Numbered from the stretch's first letter, positions 10,927-23,792 are shown. The stretch: DNA of 64,000 nucleotides from Leclercia pneumoniae (GCF_017348915.1 NZ_CP071383.1:4092001-4156000); one strand, 5' to 3'. Numbers and translations are program-made. Notes: generated by a model not told the origin, from the sequence alone.

Positions 10927-13548
10927 TCATCGTTGTTGAGCCATAACCGGGTCTGCTTGCTGTACCGCCTCGCCACGCTCAGGACGGCGAGGAACAAACG
11001 ACACAACCCAGGAAACCAGCGAAGTAATTGACCGGAAAATCACTTTCACGGACGATGGAGCAAATTCGGCAAGGTGGCGATAGCCACGGAAACCCAGTTT
11101 CAGAATATCCAGCAGGCTCTCCAGCGGTTTATCTTCCGGGAAGCTGTCCTGCCAGAGCGCCCAGGTATCGGCACGGGCGAAGGTACACTGCACAAAATCG
11201 ATATGCTGCTTTTTCGTCAGCGGCATCAACTGCAGACCCACTTCGTTGCCCAGTACGCGCACCACCTGGGTTGGGAAAACATACTCTTGCTGGCCACGCT
11301 TAAGCAGAAGATTAGCCTTCTGCCCTTCCAGCACCTGCGCCTGGCCGTGGATCTTGATGCCCAGGCCGCCGTCAGAGAAGTCGTGTACGGTACAGGAGAA
11401 GAGGTGACCGTCTTCCCGGGCGATAGCAGCCGGCATGGCGATTTCGACGCGATGGGCGCGACGCACTTGCTTACTTTCCACCGAAACCGCCACCGCGCCG
11501 CCGAGAATGATCAGGTTGTAGAAGACCCACGCCATACTCACAAACACGGTCAGCACTTCGTTCTCAGGCCCGGTGTAATAGCGCCAGACACCGGCGATGA
11601 TACCGACAATGTTAAGCAGCACCAGGAAGATGTAAGGCCGGGAGATCACCCAGTCCACATACTCCTCTTCCACCAGCCCGCCTTTCGCCGTAACGTTGAA
11701 TTTCCCTTTATGCGGGTTGATCAGTGCCACCATGGTTGGCGGGGCGATATACCAGGCGAGTACGGTTTCGTAGATTTCACTCCAGAACGAGTGGCGATAC
11801 TTGCCCTGAATGCGCGAGTTGGTCAGGCTGGCGTGAATCATGTGCGGCAGTACAAACAGCGCGATCATGATCGCCGGGGCGTAAATGATGTAGGCATGCA
11901 GCAGCAGGAAGGCCAGCGGCGCCGTCAGGAAGATAAGGCGCGGGATCCCGGATAAGAAGTGGAACATGGCGTTTAAATAGCAAAGACGCTGCCCCCACTT
12001 AAGCCCTTTGCCAAACAACGGGTTATCAAGACGGAAGATCTGTACCATGCCGCGCGCCCAGCGAATACGCTGACCGATATGCGCAGAGAGCGACTCTGTC
12101 GCCAGCCCGGCAGCCTGCGGAATACGCATATAGGCGGAGGTGTAACCCCGACGGTGCAAGCGCAGGGAGGTGTGCGCATCTTCGGTTACCGTTTCTACCG
12201 CGATGCCGCCAATTTCATCCAGCGGTTTACGGCGAATTACCGCACACGAGCCGCAGAAGAAGGTGGCATCCCACATGTCGTTACCGTCTTGCACCAGCCC
12301 GTAAAACAGCGTGCCCTCATTCGGCGTCTTGCGGAACCGGCCAAGGTTGCGCTCGAACGGATCGGGTGAGAAGAAGTGGTGCGGCGTCTGCATCATCGCC
12401 AGTTTGGTATCCTTCAGGAACCAGCCCATGGTCATCTGCAGGAATGAGCGTGTGGGGACATGGTCGCAGTCGAAAATCGAAACAAATTCGCCTTTGGCAT
12501 ACTTAAGCGCGTTATTGATGTTGCCCGCTTTCGCATGTTCGTGGGTGGTACGGGCGATATAATTCACCCCTACGCTGTCGGCAAACTGTTTGAACTCTTC
12601 GCGCCCGCCATCATCCAGGATCCAGATCTGGAGCTTGTCTTTCGGCCAGTCGATACCCAGCGATGCGTAAATGGTGTTTTTCACCACGCTCAAATCTTCG
12701 TTATAGGTCGGCACAAAGATATCGACGCTCGGCCAGACGCGGGTATCTTTTGGCAGCGGTACCGGCTGACGGTTTAGTGGCCAGATTACCTGGAAATAGC
12801 CCAGCACCAGTACCACCCAGGCATAGGTTTCAGCAAACAGCAGGATCAGGCCGCACACCAGACTGACCGGGTCGTTCCAGTTGAGGGTGGAGGTGTAACG
12901 CCACCAGATGTAACGGCAGGAGACGGTCAGCGACAGCACAATCAGCATTAACGCAGAGAAGCGCCCAGGAATGCGGCGCACCAGCAACGCTACGCCCCAT
13001 AGCAGTATCAGGAAGATAAACTGCGCCATCGGGTTAAAGGGCTGGGTAATGCAAACCAGCGCCAAAATCAGCGAGAAGAAGACCACCACACCGAGAATAA
13101 AGCGACGCAGCCGCGGGTGCAGATGTCCCAGCTCCTTTTGGGAATCAAGATGGCTGGTATTGTTATGCAGGCGAGTGGGTAGATGGTCCAGCCACTGGTG
13201 ATAACGCCCGCGCAGGGTTTTAAAGCGCGACATGCTGCCCCAGCGCGACGACGCTTTCTCTTTGCGTCCCGAGGTCGCCAGCAACCAGATGGCCTGAAGG
13301 GCATAACGCGCCGGGTCCAGCGGACGCGGACGGTCAGGGTCGATATGCGGATACAGTTCATTATGCCGGGCACGAATACGCTGCCAGCGCGGGTGTTCAA
13401 GGGGAATAAAGAGCCAGGCCAAAATCATCCACAAACAGCCCAGAGCAGCACTGAAGGGAGAGGCGCCGTGCAGACGGTAATTACGGTAACGCTCGCTCAG
13501 ACGCGCTCGTACCGGCGGAATAAGCAGTAAGGCGCCCAGGCGATTCAT
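10927..13548 (-). CDS. bcsA: BcsA, cellulose synthase catalytic subunit (UDP-forming)
   Basis: 873 residues (E. coli about 872). Inner-membrane GT2 enzyme that joins glucose from UDP-glucose into beta-1,4-glucan and threads it through its own channel. Visible motifs: VDIFVPTYNED (275-285), DDGG (312-315), DCD (360-362, UDP/metal), FFCGS (430-434), TED (455-457, catalytic base) and QRIRW (493-497, Q..RW). Membrane helices lie before and after the GT domain. A PilZ domain (about 690-790) has RRAHR and DFSDGGLGI, the c-di-GMP-binding residues that open the gating loop. It overlaps bcsQ by 4 bp at the start and precedes bcsB by 7 bp. Confidence 0.96.
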   Translation of the reverse strand: MNRLGALLLIPPVRARLSERYRNYRLHGASPFSAALGCLWMILAWLFIPLEHPRWQRIRARHNELYPHIDPDRPRPLDPARYALQAIWLLATSGRKEKASSRWGSMSRFKTLRGRYHQWLDHLPTRLHNNTSHLDSQKELGHLHPRLRRFILGVVVFFSLILALVCITQPFNPMAQFIFLILLWGVALLVRRIPGRFSALMLIVLSLTVSCRYIWWRYTSTLNWNDPVSLVCGLILLFAETYAWVVLVLGYFQVIWPLNRQPVPLPKDTRVWPSVDIFVPTYNEDLSVVKNTIYASLGIDWPKDKLQIWILDDGGREEFKQFADSVGVNYIARTTHEHAKAGNINNALKYAKGEFVSIFDCDHVPTRSFLQMTMGWFLKDTKLAMMQTPHHFFSPDPFERNLGRFRKTPNEGTLFYGLVQDGNDMWDATFFCGSCAVIRRKPLDEIGGIAVETVTEDAHTSLRLHRRGYTSAYMRIPQAAGLATESLSAHIGQRIRWARGMVQIFRLDNPLFGKGLKWGQRLCYLNAMFHFLSGIPRLIFLTAPLAFLLLHAYIIYAPAIMIALFVLPHMIHASLTNSRIQGKYRHSFWSEIYETVLAWYIAPPTMVALINPHKGKFNVTAKGGLVEEEYVDWVISRPYIFLVLLNIVGIIAGVWRYYTGPENEVLTVFVSMAWVFYNLIILGGAVAVSVESKQVRRAHRVEIAMPAAIAREDGHLFSCTVHDFSDGGLGIKIHGQAQVLEGQKANLLLKRGQQEYVFPTQVVRVLGNEVGLQLMPLTKKQHIDFVQCTFARADTWALWQDSFPEDKPLESLLDILKLGFRGYRHLAEFAPSSVKVIFRSITSLVSWVVSFVPRRPERGEAVQQADPVMAQQR

Positions 13549-14297
13549 GGGGTGCTCCCGGTGGCGATTTTGTCACCGTTAAAGTTCAGCAGACACCAGT
13601 TCGCCAGGATCATCATCTCTTCGGCGGCCAGCGAGTCGCTACGGTATTCCCCGAGCGGCTGCTTCGACGCCATGCACTCAACCATCGCTTCATCGCGATG
13701 CAGCACCATCGGCAGCAGACGACGCTGGCTCTGCAGCCACACCTGGTAGAGATCGTCCTGCAGCTGGCTGCCGATGCGCAGGTCGTTGATCAGAATACGT
13801 GCGCCGACTGGCAAAGATTGCTGGTGCAGGCGGATATGGCAGTTAGTGTCTGGCTTGACGATAGCCAGCGTGTGATCGCAAAGCTCCACCAGCGCGCGCG
13901 TCAGCGGCGAGTGGCCATGAGGCAAGTCGATCAAAATCCATTGATAATGGCTACGCGCTTTTAAAGTCTGTAATGCAGTGGTGAACTGCCCCAGCGTCTC
14001 ATACAGGCTATATTCATTTTCCCGTTCGCTGTCGGTCAGTTGACCGAAAGGCAGCACGTCCAGCTGCGACGTGTAGCGTTGCCCGGCATCACGCCAGTCC
14101 GTACCATCCAGCAGTGCTCTACCCCAACCGCCGGTATGGCTGAAATCGACATTAAACGACATGCGCAACAAATTATCGGCGCAGGCGTCTACCACCAGCA
14201 CCGATTCACCTAATAACTGTAATGACCAGCCAAGCGCCGCCGTAATTGATGTGGTACCCACACCACCGCGCACGCCTTGCAATCCAACTATGGCCAT
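13545..14297 (-). CDS. bcsQ: BcsQ, MinD/ParA-like ATPase for cellulose machinery localisation
   Basis: 250 residues, full length. The N-terminus MAIVGLQGVRGGVGTTS is the BcsQ form of the P-loop (about 8-17); the lysines of the usual KGGxGKT signature are replaced here by Arg and Thr, as I recall for other BcsQ. VLVVDAC and ILIDLPHG are Walker-like strands. BcsQ places the Bcs complex (polar in E. coli) and is required for cellulose production. In laboratory E. coli K-12 this gene carries an early stop; here it is intact. It overlaps bcsA by 4 bp and follows bcsR by 11 bp. Confidence 0.92.
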   Translation of the reverse strand: MAIVGLQGVRGGVGTTSITAALGWSLQLLGESVLVVDACADNLLRMSFNVDFSHTGGWGRALLDGTDWRDAGQRYTSQLDVLPFGQLTDSERENEYSLYETLGQFTTALQTLKARSHYQWILIDLPHGHSPLTRALVELCDHTLAIVKPDTNCHIRLHQQSLPVGARILINDLRIGSQLQDDLYQVWLQSQRRLLPMVLHRDEAMVECMASKQPLGEYRSDSLAAEEMMILANWCLLNFNGDKIATGSTP

Positions 14298-14308
14298 TCA
14301 CGGCTCCC

Positions 14309-14500
14309 TTATTTTTGTTGAGCAAATTCGGCCAATAACGGCCAGCGTCGAATCGCTGCAGCCAATTGTTCACGTTGCGAAATATCGGTGTAGTCAATTT
14401 CTGGCAATGAAAAAGCCTGGCTGAGTGCCAGAAAGTCATTTTGAAAGGTGTATCCGAGGCCGGAGTCCAGCGTCGTATTTACGGGTTCATTGTTAGACAT
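14309..14500 (-). CDS. bcsR: BcsR, small regulatory partner of BcsQ
   Basis: 63 residues, ending DISQREQLAAAIRRWPLLAE, the strongly conserved BcsR tail. Cytoplasmic protein that binds BcsQ and stabilises it within the Bcs secretion complex. It is the first gene of the leftward bcs unit and faces bcsE across a divergent control region. The match to E. coli YhjR in length (62) and sequence is clear. Confidence 0.92.
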   Translation of the reverse strand: MSNNEPVNTTLDSGLGYTFQNDFLALSQAFSLPEIDYTDISQREQLAAAIRRWPLLAEFAQQK

Positions 14501-14654
14501 TCACGTCTCATCCCATTGAGGAAATTCTAATGCTCAGATGTAGCCAGGCGTCCTGCCAGAGAAATTTCATTTACATGCTAAATCTGAGGTTCTTTAATTT
14601 CAATGTTAGGTTTATTTCTTCGCTTTCGCTAGTAAACTGAATACAGACAAATTA
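14501..14654. promoter_or_regulatory. Divergent control region between bcsR and bcsE
   Basis: 154 bp, AT-richer than its flanks, with no gene. It must carry the promoters of both cellulose units. I could not fix convincing -35/-10 pairs by eye. Confidence 0.4.
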
Positions 14655-16232
14655 GTGGCAAAGAGGGACATCGTGAACCCCATTTTTTCTATTGGCATCC
14701 AGTCATTATGGGATGAATTGCGGCATATGCCAGCAGGCGGTGTCTGGTGGATCAACACCGATCGCGACGAAGACGCAATACATCTCCTTAATCAAACAGT
14801 TTCTGCTCAGGATGCGCGCGCCAAAGTCGCGGTTATTACGATGGGCGACGATCCTAAATCGATTGTCAGGCTGGAGGAAAATGGCGGCCCGGATACGGTT
14901 CGTCTATTTTCCATGCCGGAAACAGAGAAGGGTCTCTACTTTTTGCCGCGTGACATCCAGTGCAACCTCGATCCCGATCACTATTTAATTGTCCTTAAAT
15001 GTACAAATAACGCCTGGTTAAATATTCCGGTTGATAAATTGCGCGGCTGGCTGGAAAAAATGAATAAATGGGCGCGCTTTTACAATTGTACCCTTTTGGT
15101 TCTGAGTCCGGGTACGAATAATGACAAGCAATTCTCATTATTAATGGGGGAATACCGTTCGCTGTTCGGCCTTGCCTGTCTGCGCTATCAAACCGACATT
15201 CATCTTTACGATGTTGCGTTCTGGTGCAATGAAAAAGGGGTCAGTGCTCGTCAGCAATTAACGCTTTCCCGTCAGGGTAATGCCTGGCACCTTACGCAGC
15301 AGGAAGAGGCGGTAGTGCAGCCTCGCAGCGATGAGAAACGGATCCTCAGTAACGTCTCGGTACTGGAAGGCGCACCGCCGCTGTCAGAACACTGGTCGTT
15401 ATTTGAGAACAACGAAGCGTTATTCAACGAAGCCCGCTCCACCCAGGCGGCAACCATCATCTTTTCGCTGACTCAGAACAACCAAATTGATGCCATTGCG
15501 CGGCAGATCCACACGCTACGCCGCCAACGTGGTAGCGCTCTGAAAATCGTAGTGCGTGAAAATCTCACCAGCCTGCGCGCCACCGATGAGCGCCTTCTGC
15601 TGGGCTGCGGTGCGAATATGGTTATTCCGTGGAATGCCCCGCTCTCCCGTTGCCTGACGCTTATCGAAAGTATTCAGGGCCAGCAGTTCAGCCGCCACGT
15701 GCCGGAAGATATTTCAACACTGCTCTCCATGACCCAGCCTATGAAGCTATGCGGCTTCCAGAAATGGGATACCTTCTGCGACGCGGTAGGCAATATGATG
15801 AGCAACACGCTGCTGCCTGCTGATAATAAAGGGGTGATGGTGGCGCTGCGTCCGGTTCCAGGCATTCGCGTCGAGCAGGCGCTGACGTTGTGCCGTCCAA
15901 ATCGTACCGGGGATATCATGACCATCGGTGATAACCGGCTGGTCCTGTTCTTATCATTCTGCCGGATAAACGATCTTGATACCGCCCTGAACCATATCTT
16001 CCCGCTGCCTACCGGCGATATCTTCTCTAACCGGGTGGTCTGGTTTGAAGATAACCAGATCGCCGCGGAGATTATGCAGATGCGCGCCGTTAAACCTGAA
16101 CAGTGGAACAAACCGCTGCCGCTGGAGACCGATATCAAACCGATCCTTAACGCCACGCACGATGGTCATGCCTGGCGGCGCATTCCGCATCCGCTACGCT
16201 TACTGGATGATGCCGTGGAGAACCCATCATGA
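14655..16232 (+). CDS. bcsE: BcsE, c-di-GMP-binding regulator of cellulose synthase
   Basis: 525 residues from GTG 14655 ([12 protein letters not shown]), close to the E. coli length of 523. A GTG at 14673 has the better ribosome site (AGAGG 7-10 bases upstream) and would give [13 protein letters not shown], so the start is open. The C-terminal GIL domain carries the RxGD c-di-GMP motif as [14 protein letters not shown] (about 414-427). BcsE binds c-di-GMP and, with BcsF, raises cellulose synthesis at the inner membrane. It shares ATGA with bcsF (4-bp overlap). Confidence 0.92.
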   Translation: MAKRDIVNPIFSIGIQSLWDELRHMPAGGVWWINTDRDEDAIHLLNQTVSAQDARAKVAVITMGDDPKSIVRLEENGGPDTVRLFSMPETEKGLYFLPRDIQCNLDPDHYLIVLKCTNNAWLNIPVDKLRGWLEKMNKWARFYNCTLLVLSPGTNNDKQFSLLMGEYRSLFGLACLRYQTDIHLYDVAFWCNEKGVSARQQLTLSRQGNAWHLTQQEEAVVQPRSDEKRILSNVSVLEGAPPLSEHWSLFENNEALFNEARSTQAATIIFSLTQNNQIDAIARQIHTLRRQRGSALKIVVRENLTSLRATDERLLLGCGANMVIPWNAPLSRCLTLIESIQGQQFSRHVPEDISTLLSMTQPMKLCGFQKWDTFCDAVGNMMSNTLLPADNKGVMVALRPVPGIRVEQALTLCRPNRTGDIMTIGDNRLVLFLSFCRINDLDTALNHIFPLPTGDIFSNRVVWFEDNQIAAEIMQMRAVKPEQWNKPLPLETDIKPILNATHDGHAWRRIPHPLRLLDDAVENPS

Positions 16233-16420
16233 TGAACGTCAGCGATATCATCCAGCTCGTGGTGCTCTGTGCGCTCATCTTCTTCCCGCTAGGGTATTAC
16301 ACGCGCCATTATTCACGACGGATCCGTGATGCAGCGCGAATTGTTTTTAGTAAGCCTCGCTATGTTAAACCCGCCGGTACGCTGAACAGAGCGTCGCAAC
16401 AGGGCAAACCGAAAAAATGA
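16229..16420 (+). CDS. bcsF: BcsF, single-span membrane partner of BcsE/BcsG
   Basis: 63 residues with one N-terminal membrane helix (about 6-24, [19 protein letters not shown]) and a basic cytoplasmic tail ([11 protein letters not shown]) conserved in BcsF. It recruits BcsE to the membrane and assists BcsG. Four-base overlaps with both bcsE and bcsG show a tight translationally coupled unit. Confidence 0.92.
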   Translation: MMNVSDIIQLVVLCALIFFPLGYYTRHYSRRIRDAARIVFSKPRYVKPAGTLNRASQQGKPKK

Positions 16421-18096
16421 CAAATTCTTCTTATACGACTTCGGCGCCTTCGCCGCTCTGGCAGTACTGGCGCGGCCTTTCTGGCTGGAACTTTTACTTT
16501 TTGGTGAAGTTCGCTCTGCTATGGGCGGGATACCTGAATTTCCATCCCCTGCCGAACCTGGTCTTTATGGCCTTCCTGCTGATGCCGATCCCGAAGTATC
16601 GTCTGCATCGCCTGCGCCACTGGGTGGCGATCCCCATCGGCTTCGCCCTCTTCTGGCATGACACCTGGCTGCCGGGTCCACAGAGTATTATGAGCCAGGG
16701 TTCTCAGGTTGCAGGCTTTAGCGCTGACTATATGCTCGACCTGGTGACACGTTTTATTAACCTGCAGATGATTGGCGCGCTGTTTGTGCTGTTTATCGCA
16801 TGGCTGTTCTTGTCACAGTGGATCCGCGTTACGGTGTTTGTTGTCGCCATCATGATCTGGCTGAACGTGCTGACCATTGCCGGCCCAGCCCTTACCCTGT
16901 GGCCAGGCGGCCAACCCACTACCACCGTCACCACCGACGGCGCTTCGGTAGCCCCAACGGTAGCGGCAGCAGGTAACACCGCCGTGGTGGGTGATATACC
17001 GGCTCAGACGGCACCGCCGACGACGGCCAATCTTAATGCCTGGCTGTCTACGTTCTATAATGCCGAAGAAAAACGCCAGACCAAATTCCCGGACGCACTG
17101 CCAGCCGATGCCCAGCCGTTTGAACTGCTGGTTATCAATATCTGCTCCCTGTCGTGGGCAGATGTGGAAGCCGCAGGGCTAATGTCGCATCCGTTGTGGT
17201 CGCACTTTGATATCCAGTTCAAGGATTTCAACTCCGCCACCTCTTACAGCGGCCCGGCGGCCATTCGTCTGCTGCGTGCCAGCTGCGGTCAGCCGTCGCA
17301 TAAAAATCTCTACCAGCCAGCCGGTAACCAGTGCTATCTGTTCGATAATCTGGAGAAACTGGGCTTCACGCAGCACCTGATGCTGGGTCACAACGGCGTG
17401 TTCGGTGGATTCCTGAAAGAAGTGCAGGAAAACGGCGGCATGCACGCGCCGCTGATGGATCAGAAAGGGCTGCCGGTGACCTTGCTGGGCTTCGACGGTT
17501 CGCCAGTGTATGACGACACCGCGGTGCTTGAGCGCTGGATGCAGACCATTGAGAAAGACCAGAACCCGCGCAGTGCGACTTTCTATAACACCCTGCCGCT
17601 GCATGATGGGAACCACTTCCCTGGTGTGAGCAAAGTGGCGGATTACAAGCTGCGTGCCCAGAAATTGTTTGACGAACTGGATGCCTTCTTCACCCAACTG
17701 GAGAAGTCCGGGCGCAAAGTGATGGTGGTAGTGGTACCCGAGCACGGCGGTGCGCTGAAGGGCGATAAGATGCAGGTTTCTGGCCTGCGCGATATCCCGA
17801 GCCCCTCAATTACTAACGTGCCGGCCGGGGTGAAATTCTTCGGTATGAAAGCCCCACATCAGGGTGGAGCGATTGAGATCACCCAGCCTACAAGCTACCT
17901 GGCCATCTCTGAACTGGTAGCCCGCGCGGTGGACGGCAAAATCTTCGTTGAAGATAACGTTAACTGGGATCAGTACATCAAGGATCTGCCGCAAACGGCA
18001 AAAGTGTCTGAAAACGCCAATGCGGTGGTCATTCAGTATCAGAACAAGCCGTATGTCCGTCTGAATGCCGGCGACTGGGTGCCTTACCCGCAGTAA
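16417..18096 (+). CDS. bcsG: BcsG, cellulose phosphoethanolamine transferase
   Basis: 559 residues, the E. coli length. Four to five N-terminal membrane helices (about 20-160), a low-complexity linker rich in Thr/Ala (about 165-200) and a periplasmic alkaline-phosphatase-fold domain. Likely metal/catalytic residues are visible: Cys in NICSLSW, the nucleophilic Ser in [10 protein letters not shown] (near 278) and EHG in VVVPEHGG (near 442). BcsG moves phosphoethanolamine from phosphatidylethanolamine to cellulose, so this strain should make pEtN-cellulose. Last gene of bcsEFG. Confidence 0.94.
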   Translation: MTNSSYTTSAPSPLWQYWRGLSGWNFYFLVKFALLWAGYLNFHPLPNLVFMAFLLMPIPKYRLHRLRHWVAIPIGFALFWHDTWLPGPQSIMSQGSQVAGFSADYMLDLVTRFINLQMIGALFVLFIAWLFLSQWIRVTVFVVAIMIWLNVLTIAGPALTLWPGGQPTTTVTTDGASVAPTVAAAGNTAVVGDIPAQTAPPTTANLNAWLSTFYNAEEKRQTKFPDALPADAQPFELLVINICSLSWADVEAAGLMSHPLWSHFDIQFKDFNSATSYSGPAAIRLLRASCGQPSHKNLYQPAGNQCYLFDNLEKLGFTQHLMLGHNGVFGGFLKEVQENGGMHAPLMDQKGLPVTLLGFDGSPVYDDTAVLERWMQTIEKDQNPRSATFYNTLPLHDGNHFPGVSKVADYKLRAQKLFDELDAFFTQLEKSGRKVMVVVVPEHGGALKGDKMQVSGLRDIPSPSITNVPAGVKFFGMKAPHQGGAIEITQPTSYLAISELVARAVDGKIFVEDNVNWDQYIKDLPQTAKVSENANAVVIQYQNKPYVRLNAGDWVPYPQ

Positions 18097-18103
18097 TCTA
18101 CGG

Positions 18104-18131
18104 CTTCCCCTCTCTTACGAGAGAGGGGAAG
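18104..18131. terminator. Perfect 12-bp hairpin between bcsG and birA
   Basis: A 12-bp perfect stem of CTTCCCCTCTCT and its complement with a TACG loop fills the 47-bp gap between the convergent genes. No T-run follows on either strand. It may stop both transcripts with Rho, or be a copy of a dispersed intergenic palindrome. Confidence 0.55.
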
Positions 18132-18143
18132 TGCATTGCCTTA

Positions 18144-19106
18144 CTACTCCGCGCTACGAAGCGAGATTTCGCCGCCCATCCAGGGTTTGATCACCCCATC
18201 CTGTTCAAGCAGCAGTGCCCCCTGTGCATCGATACCGCGGGAGGTGCCAAACACCTCTTTATCGCCAATAATCAATTTCACCGGTCGATTAATAAAGTTA
18301 TCCAGCTTTTCCCAGCGCGCCAGGAACGGTGTCAAACCATCCTGTTCAAAGCTGAGCAGCGATGTCCGCAACTCTTTGATCATCTGCACCGCCAGGGTAT
18401 TGCGATCAATATTTACCCCCGCCTCATGCAGGTTGATCCAGCCCTGATTTACCACATCGCTCTGTACCGTACGCATAATCATGTTAATACCAGCGCCAAT
18501 CACGATGTGGGCCGCATCGCCGGTTTTGGCGGTCATTTCCACCAAAATACCTGCCAGTTTGCGATCGTTCAGGTAGAGATCGTTTGGCCATTTAACACGC
18601 ACTTTATCTGCGCCCAGCGACTGCAGAACCTCGGCCATCACGATACCGATGACCAGACTTAGTCCCATGGCGGCAGCCGGTCCTTGCTCCAGACGCCAGT
18701 ACATAGAGAGATAGAGATTAGCGCCAAAGGGTGAAAACCATTTACGCCCGCGACGACCGCGGCCCGCCTGCTGGTATTCGGCCACACAGCTATCGCCAGA
18801 GTTCAGCTCGCCAATTCTGTCCAGCAGATATTGGTTAGTGGAGTCGATGACCGGCAGCACGGCAACCTTCCCCTCCTCTAACTGACCCTGGATGAGATTC
18901 TGATCCAGTAACTGGATGGGCTCCGGCAGGCTATAGCCTTTCCCCGGGACAGTGAAGACATCCACGCCCCAGTCGCGTAAGGTCTGAACATGCTTGTTAA
19001 TCGCCGCCCGGCTCATACCCAGGCGCTCGCCAAGTTGCTCGCCAGAGTGAAAATCGCCATCGGCCAGAATAGAGATTAACGTCAAGGGAATCGTATTGTC
19101 TTTCAC
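18144..19106 (-). CDS. birA: BirA, biotin-protein ligase and biotin operon repressor
   Basis: 320 residues (E. coli 321). An N-terminal winged helix (about 5-60, [19 protein letters not shown]) gives DNA binding at bioO. The central ligase domain shows [20 protein letters not shown] (about 115-134), the biotinoyl-AMP loop, and VKWPNDLYL (about 180). A C-terminal SH3-like domain follows. It biotinylates AccB and, as biotinoyl-AMP complex, represses biotin synthesis. It overlaps murB by 4 bp, as in E. coli. Its downstream neighbour is bcsG instead of coaA. Confidence 0.96.
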   Translation of the reverse strand: MKDNTIPLTLISILADGDFHSGEQLGERLGMSRAAINKHVQTLRDWGVDVFTVPGKGYSLPEPIQLLDQNLIQGQLEEGKVAVLPVIDSTNQYLLDRIGELNSGDSCVAEYQQAGRGRRGRKWFSPFGANLYLSMYWRLEQGPAAAMGLSLVIGIVMAEVLQSLGADKVRVKWPNDLYLNDRKLAGILVEMTAKTGDAAHIVIGAGINMIMRTVQSDVVNQGWINLHEAGVNIDRNTLAVQMIKELRTSLLSFEQDGLTPFLARWEKLDNFINRPVKLIIGDKEVFGTSRGIDAQGALLLEQDGVIKPWMGGEISLRSAE

Positions 19107-20131
19107 GCGATCGTCTCCACCGCATTTACTTCGCCGTGGGCGCCAATGAAGCGAACTTCAGGCTCCAGCCAGACGTTAAATTTTTCGCCAACGCGCAGAC
19201 GAACCTGATGTGCCAGTTGCACAACATCGTCGCTGGTCGCTCTGTTTTCGTTGATCAATACCAGTGCCTGCTGGCGATGGACTGCGGCTCCGCCGTAAGT
19301 GGTACCCTTAAGCTGACATTGATCGATCAGCCAGCCCGCGGCCAGCTTCACGCTACCATCCGCCTGGGGATAGTGCGGTGCAGCGGGCCACTGTGCGAGC
19401 AGTGCGTTTGCCACCTCAGCGGTGACCACCGGATTTTTGAAGAAGCTACCGGCATTGCCCTGCTGTTTAGGATCGGGAAGTTTGCTCATCCGCATATGAC
19501 AAACCGCATCAAAAATTTGCCGCGGGGTGACGGTCGCAGGATCGAGACGGGTTAAGTCGCCGTAAGAGAGTACCGGCTGCCAGTGTTTCGTCAGCTGAAG
19601 TCCCACCGCCACGATCACAAACTTGTCCTGATACTCATGTTTGAAAATACTGTCACGGTAACCAAAGCGACACTGCTCTGCGGTTAAACGCAGCGCTTTC
19701 CCGGTCGCCAGTTCAATGCAGTCCACGTATTCGCAGACATGCTTAAGCTCGATGCCATAAGCACCGATATTCTGAATAGGAGATGAACCCGCACAGCCAG
19801 GGATCAGGGCCAGATTTTCCAGACCAGCCATGCCGTTATCAAGGGTAAATTGCACCAGATTGTGCCAGTTTTCGCCGGCGCCCACGTGCAGACGCCAACG
19901 CTCTGGCGTCTCTTCAACGTCAATCCCGGAAATGCGATTAATAATTACCGTGCCTGAATAATCTTCCAGGAACAGTACGTTACTGCCTTCGCCCAGAATG
20001 AGAACAGGTTGATTTTGTTGCGTTGCGTGCTTCCATGCCGCCAGCAGTTGTTGAGAGTCAGTGGCCTGCACGATCTGTAAGGCATTTCGGTCAATACCGA
20101 AGGTATTCCAGGGCTTAAGGGAGTGATTCAT
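19103..20131 (-). CDS. murB: MurB, UDP-N-acetylenolpyruvoylglucosamine reductase
   Basis: 342 residues, type I MurB. Reduces UDP-GlcNAc-enolpyruvate to UDP-MurNAc with NADPH and FAD, an essential cytosolic step of peptidoglycan synthesis. FAD-domain motifs LGEGSNVLF (about 46-54) and [16 protein letters not shown] (about 110-125) are present. The catalytic Ser is in [10 protein letters not shown] (about 229) and the late Glu in EPEVRFIG (about 325). It lies directly downstream of an rRNA operon, as murB follows rrnB in E. coli. Confidence 0.96.
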   Translation of the reverse strand: MNHSLKPWNTFGIDRNALQIVQATDSQQLLAAWKHATQQNQPVLILGEGSNVLFLEDYSGTVIINRISGIDVEETPERWRLHVGAGENWHNLVQFTLDNGMAGLENLALIPGCAGSSPIQNIGAYGIELKHVCEYVDCIELATGKALRLTAEQCRFGYRDSIFKHEYQDKFVIVAVGLQLTKHWQPVLSYGDLTRLDPATVTPRQIFDAVCHMRMSKLPDPKQQGNAGSFFKNPVVTAEVANALLAQWPAAPHYPQADGSVKLAAGWLIDQCQLKGTTYGGAAVHRQQALVLINENRATSDDVVQLAHQVRLRVGEKFNVWLEPEVRFIGAHGEVNAVETIA

Positions 20132-20218
20132 AGAGGCTATCCAGATGCAAAAACCGGGATAGTTTACCGTATATGCGATGGGTTAGGGGGATATCTTTGT
20201 GTGCAGGTTCGTAGATGC

Positions 20219-20252
20219 AAAAACGCAAAAAGCCCATCCTTCCGGATGGGCT
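20219..20252 (-). terminator. rRNA operon terminator
   Basis: A perfect 9-bp stem (AGCCCATCC/GGATGGGCT) with a TTCC loop, followed on the minus strand by TTTTTGCGTTTTT, lies 14 bases after the 5S gene. This is the classic enterobacterial rrn terminator form. Confidence 0.9.
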
Positions 20253-20265
20253 CTTCACTTATTTG

Positions 20266-20385
20266 ATGCCTGGCAGTTCCCTACTCTCGCATGGGGAGAC
20301 CCCACACTACCATCGGCGCTACGGCGTTTCACTTCTGAGTTCGGCATGGGGTCAGGTGGGACCACCGCGCTAAAGCCGCCAGGCA
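20266..20385 (-). rRNA. rrf: 5S ribosomal RNA
   Basis: 120 nt, read on the minus strand from TGCCTGGCGGC to CTGCCAGGCAT; the ends pair as in all 5S RNAs. Near-identical to E. coli 5S, with a changed base pair in the early stem (GGCTTTAGCG). Confidence 0.97.
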
Positions 20386-20454
20386 AATTCTGTTAAATCT
20401 GTATCACAGCTGAAAATTGTCTCTGTCTCTTCGCCGAAACAGCTTCGGCGTTGT

Positions 20455-23360
<2,906 letters not shown>

Positions 23361-23459
23361 TCACAACCCGAAGATGTTTCACTTCTGATTGCGAAAATTT
23401 GAGAGACTCGAACACACATAACATGTGTGTCGTTTCAATTTTCAGCTTGATCCAGATTT

Positions 23460-23471
23460 TTAAAGAGCAAA
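23460..23471 (-). promoter_or_regulatory. Spacer boxA antitermination element
   Basis: Minus-strand TTTGCTCTTTAA in the tRNA-Ala/23S spacer, the second Nus-factor loading site of rrn operons. No other feature is seen in 23361-23531. Confidence 0.75.
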
Positions 23472-23531
23472 ACTTCGCAGCGCACCTTTTCAGGTACACT
23501 CTGAAGTTTTCTTGTTATCGCAGTAAAAGGA

Positions 23532-23607
23532 TGGTGGAGCTATGCGGGATCGAACCGCAGACCTCCTGCGTGCAAGGCAGGCGCTCTCCCAGCTGAGCTA
23601 TAACCCC
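23532..23607 (-). tRNA. alaT: tRNA-Ala (UGC)
   Basis: 76 nt including encoded CCA. Anticodon TGC. The G3:U70 alanine identity pair is present. Position 5 is T and pairs with G68, where E. coli alaT has a C:G pair, so the acceptor stem has two wobble pairs. Confidence 0.96.
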
Positions 23608-23633
23608 ATCGTAATACTTATCTCTGTTACCCT

Positions 23634-23715
23634 AATTCGTTTCCGGGCAAGGCATGGTGATGCGAAGCATACTTCAGTATGTGAGCATCGCCATAACGCA
23701 GCACGGAGGCGAATT
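23634..23715 (-). repeat. Long stem-loop between the Ile and Ala tRNA genes
   Basis: AATTCG at 634-639 pairs with CGAATT at 710-715, extended by wobble and GC pairs. A 10-bp inner stem pairs 654-663 with 685-694 and an inner CATAC/GTATG hairpin tops it. It abuts the CCA end of tRNA-Ile. The inter-tRNA spacer is 108 nt, against about 42 nt in E. coli, and this module accounts for the excess. Confidence 0.75.

Positions 23716-23792
<77 letters not shown>

Noticed and set aside
10920..11006. 29-codon N-terminal extension of bcsB
   Set aside because: It would overlap the end of bcsA and hide the signal peptide that begins at the ATG 10917-10919.
11074..11955. 293-codon open frame on the plus strand
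   Set aside because: Antisense shadow of bcsA, His/Gln/Arg-rich composition typical of a wrong frame.
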